Source of the DNA: Megamerina dolium
Lineage: Eukaryota; Arthropoda; Insecta; Diptera; Megamerinidae
Assembly: GCA_963854835.1 (NCBI GenBank)
Contig: OY978525.1
Span: 71,848,128 to 71,912,127 of the forward strand
Length of the DNA: 64,000 nt
Direction: 5' to 3'
The notes under the pieces are model-generated. The model saw nothing but the letters and a program-made list of their open reading frames with translations, ran no database searches and was not told the origin of the DNA. This document shows, one piece after another, positions 9,860 through 26,015 of this stretch; position 1 is the first letter of the stretch, and each line of letters starts with the position of its first letter. The position numbers and the translations under genes were made by a program.

Positions 9860-10717
9860 TTAAAAGTGTTTTCCCTCATTAGCTATACATTTTTCCCATC
9901 TCTCGGGCAATGTGTGTATACCATGCCAAAAGAATTCCTCATTTTTCGAGGCAAACCACTCGTCAAGCCATTTTCAGACGTCTTCATACGAAGCGAAGTG
10001 CTGTTCGGCCTTTTCTCACCCAAAGCACGGCGCAATTTCACTAGTTGTTGGTGGTAGCGGTAAGCATTGACAGTTTCACCAGGTTTCAACAGCTCGTAGT
10101 AGATGACACCCTGCTGATCCCACCAAATGCACAGCATCGTCTTGCGTCCAAAGCGATTTGGTCTTGGAGAAGAAGTTGCTGGTTGGCCGGGATCGACCCA
10201 CGATTTTTTTCGTTTAGGATTTTCAAAGTATATCCACTATTCATCGCAAGTCACTACAAGATGCAGGAACGACTTTCTTTTTTGCCTAGCAAGCACGATA
10301 TCGCACATGTTTTGGCGTCGCTCCATCTGCTTGTCGTTCAATTCATGGGGTAACCATTTTCCAAATTTTTGAACCTTCCCCATGGCTCTAAATGTATGGA
10401 AATGGCTTGTTGAGTAACACCTAACTGTTCGGCAAGCATTTTTTTGTTTGGCAAGCATTGGGTGTCGTTCTCATCCAAAAGAGCCTGCAAATCATGGACC
10501 TCAACTTTTCTGGGTCTATTTTCACGCTTCTTGTCACTCAAGTCAAAATGGCCTTTTTTGAACCGACGAAGCCAGTCTCTGCAAGTGGTTTCCGATGGCG
10601 CACTGTCACCATAGGCCTCCACAAGCTTCGATACGACTCAGCAGCAGATCTCTTCAAATTGAAGCCAAAAACTAGAGCTTCCCGCATATGCTCTTTTTCT
10701 GGCACGAAACTAGACAT
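9860..10717 (-). pseudogene. mariner transposase with catalytic core deleted
   Basis: Starts [15 protein letters not shown] and continues with a helix-turn-helix domain (CRDWLRRFKKGHFDLSDK, LGVTQQAISIHL), the first catalytic region VTCDEKWIYFEN, and KTMLCIWWDQQGVIYYELL. It ends with WFASKNEEFFWHGIHT and a stop at 9860. The segment normally carrying the second and third catalytic Asp (HDNARPH to SPDLAPSDY) is missing: RALGEK is joined directly to AEQHFASYEDV. Additional lesions are a one-base deletion near 10617 and a TGA near 9978. Length is about 286 codons against about 345 usual. The 3' end touches the preceding LINE fragment. A 28-residue relative lies at 61023-61109. Confidence 0.85.
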
Positions 10718-10866
10718 GAATATAAGAGGAAAAATGTACTTTGTTGTATGAAATCGAGGAAAAATGTATGTTGTATGAAATCACTGATGATGTTTACCAA
10801 TTGATGTAAAAAGATGTCGAACTCATAAAAAAAAGGATGCACAGTCGAAAATAGCTCAAAATGCTC

Positions 10867-11374
<508 letters not shown>

Positions 11375-11415
<41 letters not shown>

Positions 11416-11419
11416 GTAG

Positions 11420-11491
<72 letters not shown>

Positions 11492-11497
11492 GTAGTT

Positions 11498-11593
<96 letters not shown>

Positions 11594-11600
11594 GTGTGTG
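11375..11600. repeat. (TA)n followed by (TG)n microsatellite
   Basis: TA repeats interrupted by tttatgtagt units, then a TG run at 11561-11600, lie between two SINE copies. This is the kind of array left by SINE tails and polymerase slippage. Confidence 0.95.
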
Positions 11601-11960
11601 GGTGCCGTAGCTCAGTGATTATTGCGTTGGCCTTCTGATCTTTAGGTCGTGGGTTCAATCCCCGCTGAATCATAACTTTAATATCGAAAAGATCTTTCTT
11701 TCGAACGGTACCCACCCGTCGGCAAGCAATTGGCAATTCGTCCGGCAGTAACAATTTGCCATGAAGGAGCTTCTAAAAGAACTCTGTGACAAAGCCCAAG
11801 AGAAGTGGTGTCGCAAGGGTTCTGCCGTTCGGAACTAGCTATTATAATACTCCCCTAATAGTATTAGATACTCTCAAAACATTTAACACTCACGATATTA
11901 CTGTAAGAGAAACTCGGCTAAAGAGCTTTTCGGGGCTTAGAAGTGCTATATATTTTATTT
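11601..11960 (+). mobile_element. tRNA-derived SINE, copy 2 (diverged)
   Basis: Same order as copy 1: box A TAGCTCAGTGATTAT near 11609, box B GGGTTCAATCCCC near 11651, the cggcaagcaattggcaattc body and a cggggcttagaagtgc tail. It carries many more substitutions than copy 1 and a diverged block at 11838-11900, so it is older or from another subfamily. Confidence 0.83.
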
Positions 11961-12635
11961 TTGTTGTAATTTTACGTTTTGAGTTCTTTTCTAATAATTT
12001 TTTTTCAATGTCTTTGCTTAGTCTGTCATTTTTAAATTGGTCTCAAACATAGCGATAGCTCTATTTCTTAGTTGTCCAAAACAGACTTGATACAGTAAAA
12101 GAGCATACCAGATAAAATAAATGGACACATCAGAGTTCGGACATTTTGTCTGTAGCGCTTGAAATAAGATAAACATTCGTGCTTTTCTTAGTTAGTATAA
12201 AATTAGGAAAGTTCACGTAGTTAAGAGAGTTCACCGCACAGCGTTCACGGTAAGATAAGTTGTTGGCTATCGACTAGATGAAATAAAGTAGCTCGGAGCC
12301 ATCGATATACTATGACTGCACTTCTACTGCGACCATGAATTAATAAAGTTGTTAAACATCTATAAGAGTTTAAATTTTCGATTTTTCAAATAGGTGATGC
12401 AAATCATCTCCTTCTCAAAACGATACTATTTATATTATACTCATTTTCTTAAGTTCTTTTATTGACATTTACCACTATGATTCTCTCTTGTCTCACTAGA
12501 TAAGGTGTGGGGTTTAAAAAAATTTAAATATAGGAGTGTGGGCCCAGAACTACGAAAAAAATGACTTTGGTGAAAAATGGCAACCTTATAAAACATATGT
12601 TTCAAGGCGCCCCGTTGTTTAGTATTTTTTCGGAG
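11961..12635. other. Noncoding stretch between SINE and mariner remnant
   Basis: No coding similarity is recognised. Around 12160-12370 the sequence looks like retrotransposon leader or LTR material (several short unrelated blocks with an AATAAA-like end), but no second copy or terminal TG..CA pair could be defined. Confidence 0.4.
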
Positions 12636-12639
12636 CCAT

Positions 12640-12912
12640 CAAAAGTTAGCGATCATGTAGTGGTCGACCAATTGAGGTGGCCACGCCAGAAACGGCTAAG
12701 AAAATCCACAAAATGGTATTGGATGATCGCCGGCTGAAGGTGCGTGAGCTAGGTTAAATTACAGGCATTTTAAAAAGTGCTATACATCGTATATTGACCG
12801 AAAATTTTGAGATGAAAGAGCTGTGTGCAAGATGGATGCCGCATTTGCTCACAATAGAACCAAAACAACGTCGTGAAGATGTTTCTATAGAGTGTTTGGC
12901 GAGTTTCACAGT
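12640..12912 (+). pseudogene. mariner transposase N-terminal remnant
   Basis: Translation gives VATPETAKKIHKMVLDDRRL, then VREL and a stop, then IHRILTENFEMKELCARWMP and HLLTIEPKQRREDVSIECLA. This is the helix-turn-helix and linker region of mariner transposases. It stops where the TIR element at about 12908 begins. No catalytic motifs follow. It differs from the mariner at 9.86-10.7 kb. Confidence 0.82.
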
Positions 12913-13312
12913 ACGCGAGGTACAAAAGAACACTCGCTTATTTGCCGAATTGCATGCAAAGCAACAACAAAAATAAGCGACATCGCCTATTTTAACCGAG
13001 TTCAATTGAACTCGCTTATATTTTGAACGACGTGAGTTATAGTGTTGCAAAGTAAAAAAACAGCAACAATTTCAACAATACGTCAAATAATTTTAAATAT
13101 AAACAAAACTAAGCAAAATACCGCAAGTGCAAATAAAAAAATATTTTAAATAAACGAATATATTTACCATAGATTTCGCAGAAGTGCTTCTTTTTTTGTT
13201 TTTATTTCGTTTACAAATTTCACGAACAACCATATATACCACCAGCGTTGCTAAGCAAGTAAAAGGGAAATTATATGCGAGTTGGTGTTCTTTTGCAACT
13301 CGCTTACAAAAA
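12908..13312. mobile_element. Nonautonomous TIR element, copy 2
   Basis: Begins gcgaggtacaaaagaacact and ends with the inverted ggtgttcttttgcaactcgc at about 13284-13303. The interior is closely similar to 7363-7820. It has apparently interrupted or truncated the mariner remnant immediately upstream. Confidence 0.7.
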
Positions 13313-14100
13313 AATGCAGGTAGTATAATGCATGTTCTCCACTCCAATGTAACTGGACAATCGAAGCCTGAGCATTATTTTGTAAATACAAACACAAGTA
13401 TGTACGAATACAATAAATGTAGTCAAATCATTACAGTTAAAATAGTGATATATTGTTTTAAAGACGAATACATTATTACATCCATAGTCGTTTGCATTGG
13501 AATATCATTTTAATTATAGTAATTAGTAATACATAAATATTGACATTATATATTGTTTTATTTTTAACATTTGTTGTTTATAATTTTGGACCAAGAATTG
13601 ACTTACTATGACATATATACTAAATGTAACTGGTTGTATGTACGAAATTAACCGTTATACTAAAATACATATGTTTACATATATATAAGTATACGTATAT
13701 ATGTACGTAAATATGTATGTTAAAGTATTTCTTATGATAGAAGTTATGTAGATTTAATAGAATTGGTGCACTCACACGAGTTGTTTTTGTAATATCTTGA
13801 TATTAATTAGTGATATATTAACAAACATACACAAAAAAGAGTATACATACATACATACAAAAAATGCGAATTGTCCGGGATGAGTCCGGCATAAGTCGCA
13901 AAGGAATATGCAACTAATCGCTCTTTTGATATCTTTATATGGAATGAACTGTTCCATTTTGTTCGAGCATGTCCTATGAAGAGTCTAAGTGTACCCTTTT
14001 ATAGCCTGTTATTAATTTTCATTACCCGCATTATAATTCTCATGTACATTTTCATTTAAATTATTTGACAATTTACCTCTTTTCTGCTACTCGCCGCGAA
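13313..14100. other. Noncoding DNA with copy 2 of a dispersed repeat at 13860-14005
   Basis: 13313-13859 holds no recognisable gene. 13860-14005 repeats 7898-8030 with an extra short insertion (gatatctttatatggaatg region). Confidence 0.5.
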
Positions 14101-14188
14101 TTCGAACCTGTGTGCCCAACGTTGTGTCTCTTGCTAACGTATGTTCTTTCACCGTCGTTCTACCAGCTACGCTAACCTATAACATATT
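14100..14188 (-). repeat. tRNA-like (possible second SINE family) fragment
   Basis: On the minus strand a box A-like TAGCGTAGCTGGTAGAACG is followed about 60 bases later by a box B-like GGTTCGAATTCGC. The distance is longer than in a normal tRNA and no clean cloverleaf was found, so a tRNA-derived SINE head or tRNA pseudogene is more likely than a functional tRNA gene. Confidence 0.4.
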
Positions 14189-14189
14189 A

Positions 14190-15735
14190 TTGCTAACTTA
14201 AACACGAAGAAAGTGTAAAAAATCTCTAAATATTTTAATTAATTTTAAAATTGATCTCCAACGAATCTCTGAAGAGACCGATTGGAGGCAAATTAATCTC
14301 CGATTGATATCAATTTTTTGTTGGGTAAATACCCAGCAAGATCAGTGTGACCGTAATACCATAACACTCATACAATTTGGCTTTCCACTAACGGATCTGA
14401 ATTTTTTTGAAATGAAAAAAGAGACAACCCGTTTTATATGTACTCAAATTTATAGTTCATGCTTTTCGCTGAACAGCATTTAATTGAAAATAAGAAAAAA
14501 AAACTGATTTTCAAGTTGTAATTTTCTTAATTATACTGTAGAAATTATTTTAATATCTAAAGGACATATATTTCGAAAGATACTCACCTATCGGCAAGCA
14601 ATTGGCAATTCTTAGGGCAATAGGACAAGAGCTCTGTGACACAAAGATAAGAAAAAAATTTGCTTTGTTATGTTGTTTTTATTAAAATTTATATAATTAA
14701 TTTTTTAATGTATAATTTTATGTAGTTTTTAATAAAATTTTGTGTAACTTTTTTTTATATTTCTTTTTGATGAAAAAAAGTAATTATATATTAAATAAAA
14801 GAGTTTGCCCTTATCGGGATTTTGTCCTTCCCAACACAGGGCTCAGGTCTAACAACTTGGCTACCGCACTATGTTTCTGGCTTCGGGTAAAAAGTAGTTT
14901 TATTTTGCGCTATTTAAATTGAAGGGTAAAAACCAATAAGTATGATGAGGATAGATGTATATGACTCCTACTAAAGCAAACATTTATGTAAGAAGATGAT
15001 AAAAATTACATATATACAAAAACGTTTGCACGTTTTGCCCATAGCTCTTAATAAAGTAATTGAAACGAGCAGGGTTTGGTGACTATTAAAATGACACCCA
15101 TGGATTGGGTTGCATTCACACTTTATAATAAAGTATTCTACTTAATTACTGATCGATATGCTTTATACTTTATCAAAATAAAGTATCCAAAAATACTTTT
15201 TTTTTAAGCTTTAGTGAAGTTTTCCCAAAAACACGTTATTTAAAAAAAAGAAATATTTAAGTTGTTGGGATGCTTAATAGGAAAACTACACTTTTTTCTA
15301 TAGATATTTACAACTGATATTTACATGATATATTACCTTTAACAAACTTGCAATAACATATGATATACATCATATGCGGGCATATGATATATGCCCGCAT
15401 AAAATATGCATCCCTAGTGCAGTTCTATTTCGTACCGCTATTTTCCGCTCTAATCATCTCTCTCTCTCTCTCTCACTCCCATACTCTTTTTTCTTTTACT
15501 TTATCTCTTCATATTCTGTTTTAATTACCTTCTTTAATGTTGATATTAACTTCCTCTTCAGAAGTGCGCGTTTCCCGAAGTAAATCAAAATTACAAATTA
15601 TAAACCAAAAATAATTAGTTCTTGAAAACGCAAAAAAAAACACTAATTTTTCGATCACTGCTCGATATTTTTTTCCTCTAGATATAAGTATATACACTTA
15701 CTTTAAATTTAATAAATAATCATAGAAATTAAGTG
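14190..15735. other. Noncoding stretch with a SINE scrap and a (CT)n run
   Basis: 14575-14660 contains the SINE body words atcggcaagcaattggcaat and gagctctgtgacacaaag, a short, old plus-strand fragment. A (CT)n microsatellite lies at about 15457-15474. No gene is recognised elsewhere. Confidence 0.6.
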
Positions 15736-15739
15736 CTAA

Positions 15740-16540
15740 ACATTGATTAAATATACATAAATATATAAAAGTGATAAGCAGTGTCCGTGTCACTGTCATC
15801 AACACCTCTGCCGCCAACACGACTTTTAGGCAAGTGCACCACATCGCAGCAAGCCCACCCGCATTCACTCGCTCCCCGCTGAAACATTGGTCCTTCGAGC
15901 CGGATAGGCTCGCAACGATTGGTAAGCAAATCTTGCAACCCAGGTACGTGTATTGTCATTACACTTGCATTTTAATACAAATCTCCCCTGCATATATCGA
16001 GGTATTAGTTGTTGCACTAAGTTACTTCTCACTCGAATATAAAAAATTATATCTACGAGAGTTACAATAAATATGTATATTGTTTTGACCAGCAACTAAT
16101 GGAAAGACGATTCTATTTCGTATTTTAACAACAATTGTATACAATATTCGATTGAGAACACACCCAGAGAGGAAATAGTCACTCTCGACCCTAAGTTGCT
16201 AGAGTGCGAACAAATATAATATAATTTAATTCTTGGTAAGAGATAATATATTACAAGTTCTGGAAAGTACAATAAAGTGATTCCCAAACTGTTATTCAAT
16301 CCCGCGGTTATTTTCCTATACATATTACTAACGTGTATTTTTATATACAAATATTTATTACATTTCTCATAAGTTCGCACATTGGTTTAACTTGACTTTA
16401 CTATTTAAGACTACGTCTTTCGGATTACTTTCTTACCGCACACAATTTAGACGAGCATAAACTCAGATTTGTCTTGATTTCTTTCTCGGTCTTATATCCA
16501 TTTCAAATTTTTTTCTCTAACTTTACGAGTTACTTTCATC
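15740..16540 (+). other. Probable LTR/leader region of the BEL/Pao element that follows
   Basis: This noncoding stretch directly precedes the BEL/Pao gag start at 16541 in the same orientation, which is where a 5' LTR and leader should lie. No second LTR is present in the window, so its ends and primer site cannot be fixed from this sequence. Confidence 0.4.
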
Positions 16541-18115
16541 ATGTCAAATTTCAATCTGTTTAAAGCTATCGCCGAAGAGGTTATTGAATTTGATGGCTAT
16601 TTCCATACTATCACCCGAAAGATGGCTCCAAATTTGTCTTGGAAGCACAGAAAAGCAATTCCAGCCCCTGTAGAGGGATTGTAGAACAGCATATCATGAA
16701 CTGAACGCTGAGATTGTATCTCTCGAAATTCCCGCTCCTCCCGATGTAAACCTATATCATCAACATTCATTTCCCGCTATTCAGCTGCCTCCGTGCGACA
16801 CACAATGCTTTTCGGGTGATTATATTTCGGGCCTTATACACAAATCATCCTCGCTTGAGTCCCGTAGAAAAATTTTACCACCTGCTACAAAAAACCCGTG
16901 GCGAAGCACACAATATCATTGAGTCAACTCCGTTGACTAATGATGGCTTCTTAATAGCGTGGAACAATTTAGAAGAGCAATATGACAACAAACACATATT
17001 GGTAAACATACAATTGAAGTCACTATTCAACTTGCAGTCTGTTACCCAAGAAACCGGTCTCAATTTAAAGCGCTTACAGAGCACTATTCACGACTGCATT
17101 AAGAATTTGAAGCTCTTAGGAATCGACACAAGTCAGTGGGATCCTATTTTTGTTTATTTGTGCTCTATAAAACTCCCGTATAACACCTTGAGCCTTTGGG
17201 AGCAATCGATAAAAAATAAATTCCTAATTGGAGCGCTTCGATGCCTTTCTTACAGATCGGTATCAGACTTTGGAATCAGTCGCAGATATCCGAAGAGGTT
17301 CTCAGGAATTCAGCAAACTCGGCAGCCAACCATCGAATCAGCATCCCGGTCTATTAGTCCCTCCCAAACGTGCAAATAAACTTCCGGTAGACTCACTGGC
17401 AATCAGCATTTATTATGCCAGAGTCACCAATCAGGGCTGTCCAATGTGCCGAAAGATACATCCTCTTCGTCATTGTTCCGATTTTCTTAAACTGCCGATC
17501 GGTGAGAGATACAATATCGTAAGAAAGCACACCTTGTGTACAAACTGCCTCGCTAATTCCCACGACTACAGTAACTGCAAGAGCTTATTTACATGCTCAT
17601 TTTTCAGAAAACGCCATCATTCCCTTCTTCACAAATTGGAAAACTAATCGAGCAGACATTGTGAAGCAACTCCTGTGCCATTCCGCTGCAACATCGTGTG
17701 GACGATCTTGTTAGTCATTCACTTACCAGCTGCGAGCTGTTACTACTGAGAATCCCGACACAGCTTTGGATACAGTAAAGCCTTCAACAGCAGTGAAGTG
17801 CTCCTTGGAACAGCCTGGTACATATCCGACAACAGAACAAAGCATTTAAAGCCCGTGCCTTGATCGATTCAGGCTCCGGAGTGACATCCATGTCAGAACG
17901 CTTACGTAGAAGGTTGCACCTCCCTGTTTGCGACATTCGAATGAGACAGTTACGGCACATCCAACGAAAAGAAGTTCATTGGTGATCGGATCTCCGATTG
18001 ACCAGAGTTTTTCATTGAAAGTTGATACTTTCGTATTAGAGAAACTTACGAGAAAACTCCTATCACACCCGATATTTGCCAACTTAGTGAAAGGAAAGGA
18101 AGCGAATGAGTGAAA
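16541..18115 (+). pseudogene. BEL/Pao retrotransposon fragment: gag and start of protease
   Basis: The gag start (MSNFNLFKAIAEEVIEFDGY) breaks at a stop near 16682. The main gag region at 16816-17379 (LSPVEKFYHLLQ, LVNIQLKSLFNL) resembles the DUF1759-type Gag of BEL/Pao elements. A frameshift near 17225 moves the rest to 17228-17647, which carries Cys/His zinc-binding segments (CPMCRKIHPLRHC, CTNCLANSHDYSNC). Protease begins around 17850 with ARALIDSGSGVTSMSERLR. After about 18115 the similarity ends; an inverted SINE follows. No RT or integrase from this copy is present. Confidence 0.8.
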
Positions 18116-18394
18116 AAATGTATTCTTGGAAGTTTGATGGCACAAAACACCGTTTTTGGATGGATAATTACTGGTCGCTACACGAACTCACAAATACGTA
18201 GAGCAGTTTCTTTATTCCATACTGGAATAAGTTTCTTTAAGTTTCCCTGTTCGTATCAAATACCGAGTTTGCACGAGAATTAAATTTTCAGACTAAACAA
18301 AATACATAAAAATAAATTAATATGTTGCACTTAAAACCCCGAAGGCCGAGCCGAGCTGCTCTACCATTACTGTTGTTCGTGTTAAATTTTGGAT

Positions 18395-21691
<3,297 letters not shown>

Positions 21692-21696
<5 letters not shown>

Positions 21697-23320
21697 TGAG
21701 CGACAAAAGTCTACATACGGCGACCATTTCGGCTATCTGACATGTCCAAAAGCATAATGAAAAGAAGTAATGATGCAATTTTGTTTTAAATATGTTTTTA
21801 TCATTACATAGCAAAAATTATCTTATTTCATTAAAAACTTAACAAGTTATTAACATAAAACGAAAAAAATTCAATGACAAAAGTCTACATACGGCGCGCA
21901 TTCCACGCTTCTTTTTTGTTGTGTTGCGGCGCAATAACGGGAAAGTACCGCTAGTTACATTTTGCTGTTTTGCTTGGTAATAGACATACTTGGATTGCAT
22001 TTAGTTGTATTTTGGCTGTTTCCAGAAGTTCGTGGTTGTGACAATGGCTTCCCGTAAAGAAATATCAATTGATTTGCGAAACTTAGTAGTAAAGTATAGA
22101 AATGAAAACAAATCGTAAGGTGAAATATCAAGTTTATTAAATTTAACAAAATCAACAGTTCAAACAATATTCAATAACTACAAAAAAACGAATAGTCTTG
22201 AAAATAAACCGCGTAGTGGTCGCCCAAAGAAGCTGAGTCGCAGAGATGTATCGTTCATTTTGAAAGAAGTGGATCAAAATCCGAAAGTGGCAGGCACTAA
22301 GTTGGCCGCAGAGCTAGCAACTAGGTCAAATACAAATGTGCATCCACGAACAGTTCAAAGAGCCTTGAATAATAATGGGTTTCACAGCAGAACTCCGCGT
22401 AGGAAACCGTATATAAGTGAAAAATATCGCAAACTTCGTTTGGAATTCGAGCAAAAGCATTTAGACAAGGGAATTGATTTCTGGAAACGAGTATTATTTA
22501 CAGATGAGTCAAAATACAATTTATTTGGAAGTGACGGTAGAGCCAAAATTTGGAGAAAACCAAATACCGCAATGAACCCGAAACACTTAGTTCCTACGGT
22601 GAAGCATGGCAGTGGGAGTGTAATGGTTTGGGGCGCTGTCGCTGCATCTGGAGTTGGAAATTTGGTATTTGTGGAGGGTAACATGGATCGCTTTCAATAT
22701 AAATCTATTTTGAAACAAAACTTAAAAGCATCGGTTGATAAACTATGCCTTGGTGAGAGTTGGATCTTCCAACAGGATAGCGATCTAAAACATACCGCCC
22801 ACATCGTGAGGGACTGGCTGCTTTACTACGCTCCACGACAACTGTATTCACCTCCTCAAAGCCCAGACTTAAATATTATTGAACACGTTTGGGAGCTTTT
22901 GGAGCGGAAGATACGGAAACATCACATTACTAGTGCCCTAGTACTAAAAGAGAAGCTGCAACAGGAATGGCAACAAATAACGGCCCTTGAAATCGAAAAT
23001 TTAGTCGTTTCAATGCCCCGACGTTTGCAAGCAGTTATAGATGCTCAACCAAATATTAAACGACGACTTATTTTAACTTTTAGTGCCTTATCAAAGTATT
23101 TCCTTTTGATTTTCAAATCGTATGTAGACTTTTGTCATTGAATTTTTTTCGTTTTATGTTAATAACTTGTTAAGTTTTTAATGAAATAAGATAATTTTTG
23201 CTATGTAATAATAAAAACATATTTAAAACAAAATTGCATCATTACTTCATTTCATTATGCTTTTGGACATGTCAGATAGCAAAAATGGTCGCCGTACGTA
23301 GACTTTTGTCGCTCACTGTA
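21692..23320 (+). mobile_element. Tc1-like transposon B with IR/DR ends
   Basis: Element 21694-23318 starts CAGTGAGCGACAAAAGTCTA and ends with the inverted form; TA flanks both sides. Inner repeats of gacaaaagtctacatacggcg occur at about 21880-21898 and, inverted, at about 23120-23137. It sits in (TA)n between two copies of transposon A. Confidence 0.93.
22044..23141 (+). pseudogene. Tc1-like DD34E transposase with a single early stop
   Basis: From Met at 22044 the frame reads MASRKEISIDLRNLVVKYRN, then a TAA at 22116-22118, then continues open in the same frame to 23141. The helix-turn-helix (GEISSLLNLTKSTVQTIF) follows the stop. Catalytic motifs are FTDESKYNLFGSDG, FQQDSDLKHTA and SPDLNIIEHVW, with 34 residues between the second Asp and Glu. 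The C-terminal 30 residues after AVIDAQPN look like out-of-frame extension from a one-base change. Apart from the one nonsense codon the protein is essentially complete. Confidence 0.9.
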
Positions 23321-23323
23321 TAT

Positions 23324-23365
<42 letters not shown>

Positions 23366-25021
23366 TACAGTGGCTCCCAGCTTATTTCGTACAGTGACAG
23401 TTTAAAAATTGCTGCAGTCGTAATTCCTAATATAGCAAAAATTTGAACAAAATATAAATGCCATTTTTGAAAGGAAGGTTTGTTTTTTATTTTCCAAAAT
23501 TTACTTTTTCAAAATTTTAGTGTTTGACACTATAAAAAAATAAAATAAGAAAAAAAACAGGAAAATTCATGTCACAGCTTATTTCGTACAGTCTCTTTAA
23601 GTTCAAACTAAAAACAAAGTAAGTTGATTTTAATATTTAGTATGACATCCCTTAGCGTTAATGACAGCCTGGAGTCTATTTGGCATTGAATCCACCAATT
23701 TTTGAGTGATGTCTGGTGTGATTTTTTTCCATTCCTCCATTAGTACCTTCTTTAGGTCTTGCTTATTAGAAATCTTGTGTGTTCTTATTTTATTGTCCAA
23801 AATAGACCAAAGATTTTCAATCACATTCATGTCAGATGACTGTGGTGGTGGAGACATCAAGTGTGGGCAGTTCCAAATAAGCCAAGATTGCAAATCCCAG
23901 ATTTATGTTTTGGGTCATTATCTTGGTAGTACCGAAATTCTTCCCGCAAACCCAGTTTGTCTGCACTTTGAAGTAAATTGTTTTTCAGAATCTCGAGGTA
24001 CTTCATTTTGTCCATTGTTCCCTCAATAAAAACCAATTCACCTACTCCGGCTGCTGACATACAGGCCCAAACCATCACGCTACCGCCACCATGCTTCACT
24101 GTGGGCTTAAGGTTCTCCTTGTTTAGCTCGGTATTCGCTTTACGCCAAACATATGACATTCCGTCCGAGCCAAAAATATTAAACTTAGACTCATCCGCGA
24201 AAATAACGGTATTCCAGAACGCAGGAGTCTTAATAATATGCTCTTTGGCGTAGTCAAGTCGGCGTTGTATATTCATTTTTGAAATGAATGGTTTCTTTCG
24301 GGCTACTCGACCGTTCAAGTCATGATTGCGCAGCACACGTCGGACAGTTTCAGCACTGGATGATTTTCCTATTTCACGCTGAACCTCTGCAGCCAACTTC
24401 GGAGTGGATAACTTTGGATTTTTCTTAATTTTTCGTACAATATAACGCTCGTCTGATGCGTTGAAAATCTTATTAGGTGCTTCTCTGCCCTTGTTCTCCA
24501 ACCGATTTTCGCGAATGAAGCGTTGAATGATGTATTGGACAGTTGAGGCACTTAAATTTGTCATTTCAGCAATTTTTCGCACACTCTGACCTTTCCTAAA
24601 ATGGTTAATTACCAGTTTACGCTGTTCCATCGTTGTACGACGACCCATAACGCTAAATGTTTAATTTACAGCACTTTAACTATTTAAAATAAGAATAATA
24701 AAAATAGTTATAATAGTTAAAAAGGTCCAAAAACTCATACAATTCAAAAAAACTTTGTAACTGCGCGGCAGAATGAAACTTACTTACATTGAAGTTTGTG
24801 TACGAAATAAGATGTGAGCTGAAAATCAGCTGATCAATAGTTTTTCTCTCTTGCATGACAAAAAGAACAATTTTTGGGGTTCCCCGTTTTCTTATTAGGT
24901 TTACTAAACACATACACAGACATCTACATTCAAAACTTATCGATAAGTTTTTTAGTTTCGATGTTACAGCCATTTACATAAAAATATATACACTGTACGA
25001 AATAAGCTGTGAGCCACTGTA
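23366..25021 (-). mobile_element. Tc1-like transposon A, copy 2
   Basis: Element 23368-25019 matches copy 1 almost base for base, including outer TIRs (CAGTGGCTCCCAGC...) and inner repeats, and is flanked by TA. Same orientation as copy 1. Confidence 0.93.
23640..24648 (-). pseudogene. Tc1-like transposase, copy 2, one frameshift
   Basis: Residues match the copy at 20.2-21.3 kb from MGRRTTMEQRK through YYQDNDPKHKSG. One base is then missing near 23892 (gattgcaaatccc against gattgcacaatccc), moving the last 85 residues, with the catalytic Glu, into another frame. The C-terminus here, GCHTKY, looks like the ancestral end. Differences from copy 1 are few. Confidence 0.9.
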
Positions 25022-25097
25022 TACATATACTCGTGTTGATGTACAAGTGCTACTTGTTTCGTTTATAGTGAGTTAAGAAAATCATTTTGGCCTACAA

Positions 25098-26015
25098 ATG
25101 GAAATTTCAAGTGAAGGTTTTCGTTGGATAATTTTTCACAACTTTCGAAGTGGATTATCTCAACAAAAATGTGTCGGTGAACTCAGTTCTTTGTATGGTG
25201 ATAAAGCACCATAAAAAACCACGGAATATCGCTTTTATTGTGAATTCAATCGTGGTCGTAGTTCGGACGTCGACGAATTCCGGGAAGGTCGTCCGAAATC
25301 GGTTGCTGTGCCACAAAACATTGACGCAGTGAATGAACTGATAATGTCATGTGACATATCGTGAGATAGGAGCATCCTTCCACATTAGTCCTACTTCAAT
25401 ACATTCGATTTTGCATAAACAGTTAGTTGTTTGCAATCGTTGGATACCCCATAATTTATCAATAACTCAAAAAAGGCTAGCTTCGATTAATGTAAGGAAA
25501 TGCTTAAAAAGTTCGATCGTCGTGCTTCAAAAGACGTGTATAAAATCGTTACAGGTGACAAATCATGGATATATGCGTATGAACTGGAAACATAAACGAC
25601 TGCAGCACACAGCAGTCGACCGTGTGGGTGTTCCAAGACGAGCCAAATCCAACGAAAGTTGTTCAGTTCCGCAGCACATCGAAGCAAATGGTTGCCTGTT
25701 TCTTCGGCCGAATGGGTCATGTGGCCACTGGTCCACTTGAGCAACGTAGGACGGTCAATTCTGTGTGGTACACAACCATTTGTTTGTCGGAAGTCTTCAG
25801 AGAAATTTGCAAAACCAATCGCCAAAGACGAATCATTCTCCCAATGATTTCTTCTTGTAAACTGCGCGGTCAACGATTTACGAGCGCCAAAGAAGCAATT
25901 GAAGCGTTCAAAAACCATGTTTTGAAAGTGTCTCAAGAGGAATGGAAAAACTGCTATGACAAATGATTTGAAACAAAAGTGCATTGATCATCATGGTAAA
26001 TATTTTGAAAAACAA
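25098..26015 (+). pseudogene. mariner transposase with deleted catalytic core
   Basis: MEISSEGFRWIIFHNFRSGL starts the N-terminal domain. Pieces in different frames follow: HISPTSIHSILHKQL (HTH), TGDKSWIYAYELET (first catalytic region), VWVFQDEPNPTKVV, HVATGPLEQRRTVNS and EAFKNHVLKVSQEEW, then [13 protein letters not shown] before the stop near 26015. The segment that should hold the HHDN and PPYSPDLAPNDF motifs is absent: RRII is joined to the downstream NDFF equivalent near 25835-25850. Several stops and frameshifts add to this. The last 40 residues lie inside the right arm of the inverted duplication. Confidence 0.83.
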
